This document shows positions 47,641 to 60,317 of a DNA stretch of 64,000 nt, piece after piece (the stretch's first letter is position 1; every line of letters starts with the position of its first letter). Origin of the DNA: Brevipalpus yothersi (taxonomy: Eukaryota; Arthropoda; Arachnida; Trombidiformes; Tenuipalpidae). A program made the position numbers and the translations under genes. Under the pieces are notes generated by a model, which made no database searches, was not told the DNA's origin, and saw only the letters and a list, made by a program, of their open reading frames with translations. The DNA is taken from positions 1 through 64,000 of the forward strand of contig QZCP01000204.1 in assembly GCA_003956705.1 (NCBI GenBank), written 5' to 3'.

Positions 47641-49104
47641 AAGTTGAACAATGGCTTTCTCGTTATCTCATTTTCTCTTTTGAACGCTACTTGAGAGATC
47701 ACTTTCTTCTTTTCTTGGTGGAAATCGAATTGATACCACTGATATAGATCACCATGAGCAAGGAGATGGACTGGGCTCATTGGACGCTATAACTGGAAGA
47801 TTTCAGTTCTTCAGTTCTCGAAAGTGGAGACAGTCTTCCAAACTACCCGAGAAAGACAAGCTAGGCTCAAAATTCACAAGAAAAAGGAAAGGTGTGTCCG
47901 TCGTTGAGGAACATTAGGTTGTAACCAACTATTTTCAATTTATGAGGAGATAACCCAGCACTTTTGAGTAAAAAATCGATAATACACCCAGATTCTGAAA
48001 AAATTATGAAATATCTATGTATCTAGAATGTAATTCTTATTTCTCAGCTGGGGAAACTTGAAACATTAGGACTACCCTGAAGAATCAAACAAATAGAAGA
48101 TAGCCTGAAAAATTATTCCTATCAACCTCTCTGTAGAGAGCCACGTAAAATAGCAACTGTCATTGGTTTCCAGTGAGATTGCATGCTGTTTGGTAAGGTA
48201 TCTGAATCTGAAACTAACGATCAGTGGGGAAACGGTTCGAAGATAATTGGTTTTCGAGATTATGAAATATCCCTTTGCCTTCCTGATAGCCTGGAAAAAA
48301 TCGAAGTCAAAGTGTTTCGCGGGAGATCTGAGGACTGACAAGCATCGAACAGTGTAGAAAAACTGTGATTGCAGTTGGCGGCTCGAGAAAAATGGTCATT
48401 ATCATTCACAAATACTTTGTCTGCGCTGCCATCGCTCATTTCGTCATGCGTTCAGCCGATTGGGAGTAAGCAAACCCAGCTGTGCCGAGCCTTTTTAACT
48501 GACAAATCTACCATCGCTGGCAATTTTCAACCAATATACAAGCATTCAAATACCGATAAGTAGAGGTCATCTTACCTCCTTCATTACTTACACATGTAAA
48601 TGTACAGTGCCATATCTAGAGGTAGACACTCTCGCTGTCGAGTGACAGGAAGCGGAAGAGCATTGATGATGAAAATTGGACAATCACATTTTGATGCTTC
48701 CTGCTGTTGTGATTTGCACTTTTTTGAGGCTGAATAACTGAGCATCGATATCATGACAGTCAAGCTTTACCAATCTTCTCACAGAATTCCTACTTGATAT
48801 TCATTCGACATTCGCTCAGTTTCCTTAAAGCACAACAGTTTAAACCATTTTTGATCTGTGTTCAACCATTCCACGAGTGAAGTTATAGTGTGATTTCCAT
48901 ATCTTGCTGAAATTGAGATTGCTTCAACAGTAGCACCAACTAGAAAATTCCAATATTCTATCAAGGTTTTCATCACTTTTCCATCATTTTAGTCTAGTAC
49001 TGTGAAATTGGTGTGTAAGCAAATTACGATAATCATATCCGTCTTCCGCTGGGGGCAAAACAGCTCGCTCAAAACTCCCATTGGACTTGCCAACTCCTTC
49101 CAGT
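47641..49104. other. Spacer upstream of kinase B
   Basis: About 1.5 kb of block B without a supported gene. It corresponds in position to secreted-protein exon 3 plus the kinase A upstream region of block A, but is too diverged to align by eye. Confidence 0.5.
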
Positions 49105-50403
49105 ATGGCTGGAATTGGAATCAATTCGCCTTCACGATTTCTCGATGATTTCGACATAATTGATGTTCTCGGAGCAGGGAGCTTCGGAGTAGTTTATAAA
49201 GTGTTAAAGAAGCAATTGAGAAGTTATTATGCTATAAAGCTGACTAAATGTCCCTACAGTAAGGAAGAAAAACTTTTGAGAGAGGTGAAAGGGCTGGATC
49301 AACTGAATGATCATCCGGGAATCCTTCATTATCATGATGCTTGGTTCGAGAACATTCCCAAGGAAATGGCTCAGCGGGCTGAGATCCAAAAATTGATTGA
49401 TACGACGAAAACAAGTACTCAGATCACGTTAGTACCTATATGCATCTCTGACCAAAGTTCTCCCTATGAATCACAAGACGATATTGAGTGTATGGACGTA
49501 CAAGACACAACGGAATCCTCAACATGTGATGAAAGTCTTCGTTTCCTGTTCATCCAGACTGAGCTATGCAAGAAAGATCTCGGAAAATGGCTAAGAGATA
49601 AAAGGAATGTGAACATTAGAACACCACTCTACAAAAAAGAAGTGGCGATTCTTTTTTATCAGATAATGTGCGGGGTGGCACACATCCACAGCAAAAAATT
49701 TATCCATCGTGATCTGAAGGTAAAATTTGTCACTTAATATCCCTGCTCTCTCTTTCTAATGATTCCACTCTCCAGCCAGGGAATATACTCATTGACCTCA
49801 ATGGTTGGATCAAAATTGGAGACTTTGGCTTGTTGACTTGCGTGATGCCCTCCGGTGGAGACGAGGCTGATTCCGGAGTGGACAGTCGTGCAGAATATAT
49901 AATGGGGACCGAGCTTTATATGTCCCCTCAACAGGTAATATTATCTCTTCTCTTCACAGAGCACTAATAGTTTTTCCACGCTTGAGGGAAATGTTATGTG
50001 CCAATTAATTAATTCAAGCTTTCTTATTGATTCTTCAGCTAAATTATTTGAAGCCCGCTCAGACAGATGATATCTTCACATTAGGATTGATATTCTATGA
50101 AATGCTTGAGAATTTTCCAAACCACGATCAGCGTGCTACAGCATTCCAGGGAGCACGAAAGGGAGTGTTTCCCAGTACATATGATAAGAACTACAAGTGG
50201 CAGGTAACTTTTTCTAGAATTGCCCTATCAGTATTCGCTCCTTTCACGACTTTTTTTCACAGTTGACTATCTTGAAGAACCTTCTGGGAGAGAAGCCTCA
50301 AGCCAGAAAGTCAGCACATAAGATAACAGAATTATTCCCCAACCGGATAGTTCAAGAAGTGGTGCGTTCGCTCTTTCTTCGAGCTGGAGAACATGACAAA
50401 TGA
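49105..50403 (+). CDS. Soluble PERK-like protein kinase B
   Basis: Exons 49105-49719, 49776-49934, 50039-50203 and 50263-50403 sum to 1080 nt and 359 aa. The start is the first ATG before the kinase fold (MAGIGINSPSRF). There is no signal peptide or membrane segment, and it lacks the basic tail of kinase A. Core: GAGSFGVV (23-30), Lys45 (YYAIKLTK), LREVKGL with the alpha-C Glu, an insert of about 60 residues, HRDLK ending at 205, PGNIL, DFG (221-223) and DIFTLG. The usual APE Glu is Gln (YMSPQQ, where PERK has YMSPEQ), which may weaken activation-segment anchoring. Intron positions equal those of kinase A and PERK. It is the block B partner of kinase A, strongly diverged but fully open, so it is probably still used. 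A poly(A) signal is at 50510-50515. Its substrate is unknown. Confidence 0.82.
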
Positions 50404-50737
50404 CTTTTGAAACTTTCAAGCTTGAGAAAATAATCTTACTTTCATTTCAACAATTGAATCTCAGTTGAAATTTCTGATTGAATCTTCACAATGTTAAACT
50501 GATGGAAATAATAAATTTTTTTGTAACCAATCATATGCCAAATTTTCAATTCACAACTAGTATCGACGGATTCCAATTACTGATAATTTGCGTGATATAA
50601 CACAAGATAGCTAAAATTGCAAGATATTGAGGGAAAAAATCTCTACAACTCTGTAACTGAGAAAGGAACAAAGTTGAGAGCTCGTCCATCTTCTCATCTC
50701 CCCAAATTCTCGATCGTAGAGTCTACGACTTAGAAAG
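50404..50737. other. Spacer between kinase B and the MECR relic
   Basis: Contains AATAAA at 50510-50515 for kinase B. Otherwise AT-rich with no gene. Confidence 0.5.
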
Positions 50738-51117
50738 ATGCTCAACAAACGTTGGCGTAACCTCATTTCCTAGAAATGACCTGCTAAAAACTTGAGAGGA
50801 TTCAATTTATTCGTTAATAATCCGGGCTCGGTGATTCTAGTAAAGTAGTGGAAAAAGTTGACAATGAGAAACTGGTGAATGACAAACTTTTCGTAATGGC
50901 GAAACAAATTTCGATCAACTTAAGAGCATCACCATTAAGTACAGCTAACACAAACACCATCCAAGGAACCTATTGGCTCAAGCCTAATTTGCCAGGAGGG
51001 GAGAAAGAGTAGCTGATGTTGTTAAAGTTAGCTCTGGAATCGCAAAGATACGAGATAATAGCACTTGAGAGGGCAACGAAGCCTTTTGTAGAGGGAAAAG
51101 TAATAATGACACCTTAG
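50738..51117 (+). pseudogene. MECR pseudogene with a large internal deletion
   Basis: Begins with ATGCTCAACAAACG, parallel to the MECR start ATGCTCAATAAATG. It keeps recognisable pieces of the first third (TAAAGTAGTGGAAAAAGTTGA; the ACCATCCAAGGAACCTAT segment) with frameshifts and stops. It then jumps to the last 20 codons (GCACTTGAGAGGGCAACGAA to TAG). All of exon 2 except its end is missing. The 5' part is much more diverged from MECR than the 3' end is. Confidence 0.8.
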
Positions 51118-51227
51118 TTTGTTTGAGTATGAAACTATTCTCAACGTCAAGAAATTTTACAAAATCTTTGGCTGCAAATTAAATTTTCTCTAAAAACTAG
51201 ATGATATGTGTGCATTAAGGCACTTGA

Positions 51228-52310
51228 CTAGTTTCTGAGTGATTCAAGGTAACGTATGGAAAAGTCATAGCCACCCAAGTATATGGCCCCACCAAGAGTG
51301 ATGAAAAGTATTCTAGGAGTAGCACCAAAATAGAGCCTGCGAATAAAGGTATCAAAAAGGGAAGGATTGTGAGAATTTCTATTTTCCTTGGGTATCCATC
51401 GAACTTACCCTTTGAAACCCGATTCCTCGAAAACGTAGCGGATTACAAGAAAAAAGTTCACTCTTCCGTACTTTGGATCATTTCTCGCGAGCATGATTCG
51501 TGTCTTGGCAACATCGATCGGATTTGTGCATACAGCAGCAACAAAACCAGCCAAAGAGCCACAGAGACAAGCTTCCAAGCTGCTCGGTGCTCGATGTCTA
51601 TACAGTGCGACTTTTTGTTTGAGGTATTCCCATAGTGGCAACTGTATAAGAGCGAAGGGTATATCACGTGCTATGGTTGATAGAAATCCACGATATAGGC
51701 CAAAGAATCCTTCCTTCTGAAATGCTTCTTTAACCAAGCTTTTGGTTGGTATATTAGATGATTGTGCTCGCTGCTTGATCACTTCGACGGGCACTCTTAT
51801 AGAACAAGCTGCCTGAAACAAGAACTTTTATGAGCTAAGGTTGAATTAAACACAAGTTCATAGTACAAACCATTTCTCCAAAAGATGCACCAATCATATT
51901 GAGAAAAATTTCGTTTCTGGAAGTTTTTGGTCCAAAAAAATTTGCTCCATGTAATCTAACGGTTTCATAGACGCTGAAAAAAGCAGCAGCTAATGAAAAA
52001 TTATTCAATATTAGACTCTCTCTTCGACGTCAAGTTGATAATCTCTCTCACCATTTGGAGCTGAAACTATCATAGCTGATCCTAATCCTCGATAGACTCG
52101 CAAGAAACCACCTGATTTCCAGAATCCATGTTGACTCTGGAGTCTAGTTTTGAGAGTGTCCAGAGGAAAGAGTACAGTATCCACCAACATGCCCGCAAAT
52201 GCACCAGACTTGACAGAGACATTTTTCGATTACACATCATACAAAGAAAAACTTTCCCTCAAACTCACCACAAGTGAAACATCAAAACTATGGTGCAAAT
52301 CTTCAGACAT
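51228..52310 (-). CDS. SLC25A26: Mitochondrial S-adenosylmethionine carrier
   Basis: Five coding exons: 52269-52310, 52052-52208, 51871-51989, 51409-51812 and 51228-51336. They give 831 nt and 276 aa (human is 274). Three mitochondrial-carrier repeats each show the signature PxDxxK/PxExxK: PLDTLKTR, PVEVIKQR, PIDVAKTR. Other family segments are SGAFAGMLVDTVLFP, GGFLRVYRGLGSA, IPFALIQLPLWE and the C-terminal FITLGGAIYLGGYD. The inner-membrane carrier imports SAM into mitochondria in exchange for S-adenosylhomocysteine. The start MSEDLHHSF is the first ATG after an acceptor (TTTTCAG), and a candidate 5' noncoding exon has its donor at 52425-52426. A truncated near-identical copy is at 46444-47190. 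The gene is divergent from PERK. Confidence 0.93.
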
Positions 52311-53341
52311 CGCCTGAAAAAAATTGACACACAATTAAACAACATTATCAATCAGTTAAACTTTGAAATTGAAATGCAAATATCATTCGAACAAAAACGT
52401 GGAAAATATTGTTAAAAATAACTTACCGGTTTGTGTTTGTTGATCAATTAATAAGTTCAAAACTATGAGATCACGAAGAACGAAAGAACATCCTAGAGTA
52501 CCGGCAAACACATGTAACCACACGCAGATTCATGATGATGATTATGATCCAAAATGATCCTTAAATAAAATTTTGAACATTGGACACCATGAATGTACTC
52601 ACAATCCACAGACATGTGGATTATCGAGATGCTGACAAGAGCATGAAAACATTTTTGCGGTAAAAGAAAATGTTTAAAAAAAAGTGTTTTTAAAGAGCTC
52701 TCGATGGCAGCGCTCCTTTCGGTGGAGAGAGAAGATGATGATGATGATGATGATGATTATGAAGTGAGTTTCATCATGTGTCTTGTGTGTCTTGTTGGAA
52801 TTGAGCGAGAGAGACCACATTCTCGGCCAGTAAGGTGTAGATCAAATTTTTATGTAGGCCTTTTTTGTGATATATGTGTAATTGATAGTGGCCGAAAAAT
52901 CTGATGTGGTCTTAGGCCAGAAGTGTGTGGCCATATTGCAATATTTTTGTTGGTGCCAATTGGATTAGTAATGATAGTAAAACTTGTCGTAAACAAGTAT
53001 TGAATTGTGAAATTTTATATATGTGAAGGATAAACATCACCTCACACACACAACACACACTCTTGTTATTGACGAACTTTTTTTTCTCTCTCTCTGTTTT
53101 CACTTTACCTCTGTTCATCTGTATTTTTACCAGTTTTCGTTGCAGGCCTGGAATACAGAGATTACAGAAATGTGTAAATTTGTTATGATAATTATTTCTT
53201 GAACATTCTATATTGTTGAATGTTAAGTAAGATATCGAATTCGAGACCAATCGATCTGGTTTCTTCGTAGGCAGCCCCATTCTCTATCTCTCTCTCTTTT
53301 TCTTTCTCTCTTCATCCCTCTGATCTTATTCTCATTCGATC
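52311..53341. other. Divergent promoter region of SLC25A26 and PERK
   Basis: About 1 kb. It holds a candidate 5' noncoding exon of SLC25A26 from 52427 upward, a (GAT)n run at about 52734-52757 and pyrimidine-rich DNA (53281-53311) just before the PERK start. No other gene is seen. Confidence 0.5.
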
Positions 53342-56300
53342 ATGGGTCGGTGGAAGAGGATGAATTGTGCTGTCCTCATGCTGGCTACGATGATTGTGGC
53401 TGGTGCCACAAATCAGCCAGATGAGGGATCAAAAGTGGAGGTAGTTGGTGAACTACCCGATTGTAGTCCACAAAAGATCAGTTTAAGAGAGATGATGAAT
53501 CAAAATGACATCTACATCGTGTCAACACTCGACGGTAAAGTTACTGCCTTGGATGTCAATAATAATGGGCAAATTCTATGGACATATCAAACAAATGAGG
53601 ACGGCTTGCTCAAATCAACTATTGGAGAGTTCCAGTTTATGAGTGATGCCATGTATTTTAAATTGGTTCCTGCGTTAGACGGTAGTTTGTATAAATTGAA
53701 CGAAAAAATGAATATTTTGGAACCTATTCCTCTCAATGCTGAAGTCTTGCTCAAAAGTACCTTCAAAATTGGAGACGATCTTCTCATCACCGGTGGGAAA
53801 GAAGTTAAAACTTACGCTCTCAACCTCTTATCTGGCGATCTTCTCTACTCATGTGGAATCAATGACTGTACAAAATATCAGAAAGGTCCGGAAAACAACA
53901 GTGCATCTAACATAATACTTATCACGCAGCTTCGTCAAAAAGTTCGTGCCGTCAATCCTAGAAGCGGAGACGAACAGTGGAAGTTCGATGTGGGTGAAAA
54001 TAATGCATCTATTTTGGCCCTCGACGAGAATTGTAAAGCTTTTGAACAGAAGGAAGAGGATGATTCCAAAGAGCCAGAGGAAAGCTTGTTGTTGAAAATT
54101 CCCGATGGTGTGATAGGAGTCATCACTGAGAATGGTGATAGAGTGTGGTCACATGATTTGAATTCACCAATCACTGCTCTTTGGCGCTACAGGAATGGTA
54201 AACTCAAAACTGTGGATCTTTTTGATTATGATTTGTTGCACACTAATCAAATTTTGAGTGGACCTGCACTGTATTTTGGTGTACATAATGAGCAATTTTA
54301 TATTCAACATTCGGAACATTCTCGAGGAAGATATCGAGAACTTGCAAAATTAACTGGACCCAATGGTTTTGCTCATAAATACATTCCTCAGATTGATTGG
54401 CAGTTATCTAAAGGTGAGAGTAGCAGTAACATGCAAGTGGCTCTCCTTCCATCCAAAGCTCTTTCTCTTCCTATTAATCGTGGTGCCTTCATTTATTTAC
54501 AAGATTTTGATTCGGAAAATCAGTGTAAACCTCCAAAAGAAGACAAATTTTACAATCTCTCAAATGATGAAGATCCTTACAATGAAACTGAATCTTACTC
54601 GATGAAATCATTTGAGCAAATCATTATCTACCCTTACAAACAAGTTTTAGTTGTTAGTGGAATGATTGCAATCTTCCTCAACATTTTGTTCTCCTATTTC
54701 CGAAAGTGGTACAAGAAAAGACGTCTAGTGGTTCACTCTTCTTCTCAAAGCATCACTCCAGCTCCCACTGTGTACGAATCCATTACTCCACAGCAGCCAG
54801 CAGAGCCTACACCTAATCATGATCCGGTGACTAGAACTCGATCCAGTGACTCTGGCTCGGAAAACATTTTACCATTTGTTTCGCGATATTCTTCCGATTT
54901 TGAGCCAATATCATGTATTGGAAAGGGTGGCTTCGGTGTTGTCTTCGAAGCACGCAATAAAATAGACGATTGCTTGTATGCCATCAAGAGAATCAATCTA
55001 CCTCTCCAAAAGGCAGCTAGAGATAAAGTCATGCGAGAAGTGCGAGCTCTCGCAAGCTTGGAGCATCAAGGAATTGTACGATACTATAACTCATGGTTAG
55101 AGTCACCTCCTGAGGGATGGCAAGAAAAAGTCGATAGTCAACTCTTGCTTGATAAAAGTTCTCTTTGGAGTACCGGCTTAAGATCAAATCCAGCCAGTGA
55201 ATCTGATTTTGGATCGATTCCGAATTCTCCCGTGAAAGATCCATTTTTTAATGAGCCGTTCAGGCCTCTTCAACAAATAAGTGAAAATGATTCTTACATA
55301 GTTTTCCAACAAAGTTCTCAAGCAGCAAATAACAATGATCTTGAGGATGAAGGAATGGAAGTCTCAAAAACTGAGTGTAAGAAGAATAAGTTTGTTGAGA
55401 AAGAGGAGGAAAAACCTGTCAACGGTCAGAGTGCCTTCCTTTATATTCAAATGCAACTCTGTCAGAAGAATACTCTCAGAGAATGGCTCAAGTGCACCAA
55501 AGATAGAGAAAAAACGGTTATACTCGACTATTTCCTTCAAATTGTCGAGGCAGTTGAGTATGTGCACTCAAAGCAGCTGATGCATCGTGATTTAAAGGTA
55601 TGATCATTTCTTCTCTCTATTTTCACCTACTCTAATGATTTTCTCCATTAGCCATCAAATATTTTCTTTGCCATGGATGGCTGTATAAAGATTGGAGATT
55701 TTGGTCTGGTCACTGACAATACTGTAGATATTTTTAATTTTTCTGGAGGTGATGGGACCATAAAAGAGCTTACTAAACCTAGGGGAAGAATGGAGAAGAC
55801 ACACTCCAATCAAGTGGGAACAAGACTGTATATGAGTCCTGAGCAGGTAAGATAGATCTTTTCTGCACATAATACACTCCCTCATTCAGTTATTCTAATT
55901 TATTCTAATTGAGTGTTCAAAAAAGCATCGAAAAAGTCCCTGTCGTTAGAGAAATTCATTTTCCTTTTTCTTTTTCTCAGTTTTCCCTTGCCCCTCATCA
56001 TTCTGATCGAGATTGAGAAAAATTTTTTGATTGCCTAACTGAAACTTTCTTACCAAATTTTTCCAGGTCTCAGGTGCCAAATATTCTAATAAAGTAGATA
56101 TCTACTCACTTGGAGTAATTTTGTTCGAAATGCTGGTACCTTTTGATACAGAAATGGAGCGAATAAAAGTACTTACGAATGTTAGGGAAGGATTTTTCCC
56201 AGAGTTATTCGAGAAAGATCATCCGAAAGAGGTAAGTTATCCTGATCCATCGAGTTTGAAAATTTCTCATGATTTCCCTCTCCACAGCATCAACTTGTTA

Positions 56301-56443
56301 AGAGCCTTCTATCGAAAAATCCGAATGAAAGACCGGAAGCTGTAGAAATAATTGATGATCCCATCTTCACTGAGATGGATTCAGATTTTGTATTTGAACG
56401 AATCCCAAGAAAACGATCTCATTCATCGTCCAAAGCTTACTGA
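53342..56443 (+). CDS. EIF2AK3: PERK, ER-membrane eIF2-alpha kinase
   Basis: Exons 53342-55597, 55652-55846, 56067-56231 and 56288-56443 sum to 2772 nt and 923 aa, shorter than human PERK (1116). An N-terminal signal peptide (residues 7-22, NCAVLMLATMIVAGAT) precedes a luminal beta-rich sensor of about 400 residues with PQQ-like repeats (IVSTLDGKVTALD, LWTYQT, EQWKFDVG). One transmembrane helix lies near 433-455 (VVSGMIAIFLNILFSYF). The cytosolic kinase starts near 518: GKGGFGVVF, Lys548 (YAIKRINL), the long charged insert typical of eIF2-alpha kinases, HRD (746-748), PSNIF, DFG (768-770), YMSPEQ and DIYSLG. Misfolded protein in the ER triggers oligomerisation, and phosphorylation of eIF2-alpha then slows translation. 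Its three kinase introns match those of kinases A and B next door. Confidence 0.92.
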
Positions 56444-56912
56444 ATTTGTGTATCTTTCCTTTGCCGAATTCACACATTTTCATCTGAAAATTCTCATCAG
56501 CTGCCATTAAATTTTGTAAATTAAAGTAAATCATGTTGCAAAATCATTGTCTTCTCGTCTCACAAATTTGATCTTTTCTTTTTATGGAATCCTTGAGCAA
56601 ATCTAATATTATCTGCGTGATAATACTAACAAGTGGTAGAGATGTTTGCTTGAGGCTAAAGATCTCTTGAGTACAAGATGGAAGAGATATGCTCTTCTAT
56701 TGTATCAATTCTTAAGACTTTAAGCTTAGACCAAAATGTAACTTATGGAAGAAGTTTGCTAGAAGAGAATTGATGCTTTCTCCACATAAATACAGAGCTC
56801 TGAGATGAAAACCTCTTGAGAAAATGATATCTTGAGTTATAAAATGGTGTGTAAAACAAAGAGGCAAGCCTATCTGATGCAACTAACCAATGATGGAGGG
56901 AAGATATGTGAC
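56444..56912. other. Spacer between convergent PERK and HP1
   Basis: Contains the 3' UTRs of both genes. No other feature recognised. Confidence 0.55.
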
Positions 56913-57521
<609 letters not shown>

Positions 57522-58915
57522 TTTCGACGAATGAACTAAAAACCAAGCGGATCAAGAAAAATCAATTAAGATGATCTCTAACGCTCCTGTCTCTCTCAAG
57601 ACAACGGCGACTTGAAAAGTGAGCAACGGCCGATCAACGGAGTTTGTCAATTCGAATATTGTCAACGAGCACCAAAATCCTATTTTTCATAATCAAATTA
57701 AACACTTACCCTAAATCACTGGCTCAGCAAGATTGGACAATAAACGGTGAAGGAATATTACAAAAAAACAACTTCTTCTAAATCAAACAACGATCAACTC
57801 GAGTCAACATTCAACTGGTGAAACTTACGGTATCTTCGTTGCACCCCAAGAGTGATTAAGCGATCAAATTACAGTTACAATTACTAGACGGCGTCGCATT
57901 TGCCATATTAATAATGAGTCCGAACTGATCAGTGTGAATGATCATGATTAATTTTTCAAAATTGGTATTTCTCACTTGAAAAAAATGATTTTAGGTGAGG
58001 GACTCATGATAGACTCCTTGAATTCGAAATTATTTTGAATTTACAAGAAAATTAAAGATCATTTAGTGTTAAAAACTAAAGGCAATATGAGAATAGAGTG
58101 CATATTTTTCAAGAGGTTGTAAGTAACTAGAAATATTTCTAATTTATTGATACTGGTTAACTTTTTTGAAACTGATTATTTCATGAATCGAATAAAAATC
58201 GAACCCTTGTTCTGATATTGACACCAATTTTGGCTATTAATTACGATCCTCGAGCCATGACCGCTCATAAATCGAAGATGGAATATGAATAATGATCAAT
58301 ATTCAAGGGTAGTTAAAATTTTGAAGGTAAAGAAAAATATTCATGGGCGTGATGATTGGAAAAATTAATCATCTTAAGCAAATCATCTCGAGACGTTTGT
58401 TTTTTGCGATTTGGATCATTTGGATACAAAAATGCATCAATCAAGACATTTAAGATGTTGAGTGATGCGATAAAGAGGTAAAAAATAAAAATAAAGCAAG
58501 TAATTTCAATTTTTTGTATAATATGATAAGTTGAATGATTTGTTGTCGCACCAAAGCGTGACCTGATCGTTAAGTCAGCAGGAGAGACAAGAGGTAAGAT
58601 TTTTGCTCTTTTCCCTCCTTGAAGTGCATAAATTTCTCTTTTTACCCAAAAATAATTCTCTTAAATCATCATTACATCACCGGAGGGATCATAAAGAGAT
58701 AGAGAAAAGAAAAAGAAAGAGAAGAGAAAGAAAGTCGAAAAATTTGTCATATCAACAAAGTATGAATAAGGTTTCTTGAGCTGGACCATTCCCATGTATG
58801 TGTGAAGCGGAACAATCAAAGCGCGGCACATTGATCCTTAATCATCATTTTGATTGAGAATGACTAGTAAAAAATATTTTTGCTACCATTAATGAGCCTA
58901 CTACTATCGATAAAT
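57522..58915. other. Spacer upstream of HP1
   Basis: About 1.4 kb of AT-rich DNA with the HP1 promoter at its left end and a purine-rich stretch at about 58695-58735. No gene is seen. Confidence 0.55.
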
Positions 58916-60317
58916 CTACTTCACTTTCACTTCGGGATCTGTTCGAGCGGGACGTGATGGCTCTTTAGATTCTTCAGACCAATTGGATCCGAAATCACTT
59001 GGAAATCCCGAAGAATCTCGTCCCGACGAAGAGGAAGATGGCTCAGGACCGAAACTTGGTCTTCGATCAGCCTCCATAGATCCAAGATCTCCTCGTATTC
59101 TACTCTCCTCAGGTGCATCACCACCAAAATTGTCTCGTGAAAAACGTTGATCATTCTCTGGTTCCATGCCGGCTTCTTCGTATGGTCTGGTGGGCCCTTG
59201 ATCAACTCCTTCATACTCTCCTCTCATGGGAAGTGGACGAGGTGGTCGACGTTCTGGGACACCGGCGTACATGGGACCGTTTCGATACAGAGAACGCATG
59301 GATGGAGGTGGGAATGGGATCGGGGACATAGGAAGAGACATATCATGATAGCGAGAACGAGGTGGTCGGAAGGATTGCATTGGGTGCATAGGAGGATGAG
59401 GATGCATCGGTAATTCCAATGGAAGTTGGAAAGGCAGTGCAAATGGGAATGGACTGGCTTCATTTGGAATTCGCTCATAGCCCATAGGATGATACCCCAT
59501 TGGTGATTGACTTTGAGCTGTGGCCATATCTTCACGGACAAACAGTGGTCTCACTTCACTACCCATTGCCATTGGAAGTCCCAATTGACCCGAATCACGT
59601 CGCATAATGTCCATAGAGTGGTGTCCCATTGGCATGGGAAGTGGAATCACTGTCTTCTTGCCTCCTCCGCAGCCACATGAGGATTTGCAATTATTGTCTG
59701 AAGTGGCTATGATAGTGTGTCCTCCACCTCCTTTGCCTTTCTTTCCACCTATGAACGAAAAAAACCAATCAAATTGACAACTCGAGAGTGAAGTTGAAAG
59801 TCTCACTCAAATCCATTCCCCTAAGGCATCGATAAGATGAGATGACAACTGTTCTATCACTTTCTAAAAATTATCTTAGCGAAAAGCTGTGAAGATTATG
59901 GATAAGATATAAGTGCACTATTGACAAATAAATGTCGATGTTTGATTGCAATGCTCCAACAGCATCTTCATTTGCTAACCAGAAAACTCTCGATTTCTGG
60001 CTTCTCATCATCTACTAGCTGTTCAATGTTAGAGAAAGTACAGCCTTTGAACTGATGAGAATTTTCTTGGACTCATAAAATAGACTCATGACACATCTGT
60101 ATAATTAGTCTAAGTGACATAAGAACTATCATAGATTGTCCAAAATGTTGAATTATGACTTACCTCCTCCACCGGTTTTGACGATCGTTTTGGCATTTCC
60201 ACACTTTCCACCACCTTGATTACTGACCACCACAACAGCTTGCTGTGCTTTTTTACCACACTGGGCTGCCGCGAACATAGACAAGATCACAAAACAAACA
60301 AGCCAACACTTGAGCAT
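58916..60317 (-). CDS. Secreted Met/Pro/Gly-rich low-complexity protein
   Basis: Exons 60164-60317 and 58916-59748 sum to 987 nt and 328 aa. The signal peptide (MLKCWLVCFVILSMFAAAQC) is followed by a basic Gly-rich part (QGGGKCGN, KTGGGGGKKGKGGGG), a short Cys cluster (KSSCGCGGGKK) and a long Met/Pro/His-rich stretch with repeats of the type PMxxHPM and PLPM. The tail is acidic and Ser-rich. I recognise no domain. Composition suggests an extracellular structural protein of cuticle, egg shell, silk or glue, or a matrix protein. The splice junction keeps the Gly run in frame. Confidence 0.7.

Larger units (their letters stand above)
47277..51989. repeat. Tandem segmental duplication, block B
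   Basis: The order is decayed secreted protein, kinase B, decayed MECR, complete SLC25A26, collinear with block A (41493-47190). Divergence is high in most of the block. It is very low from about 51057 to 51975, which matches about 46273-47190. Confidence 0.8.
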
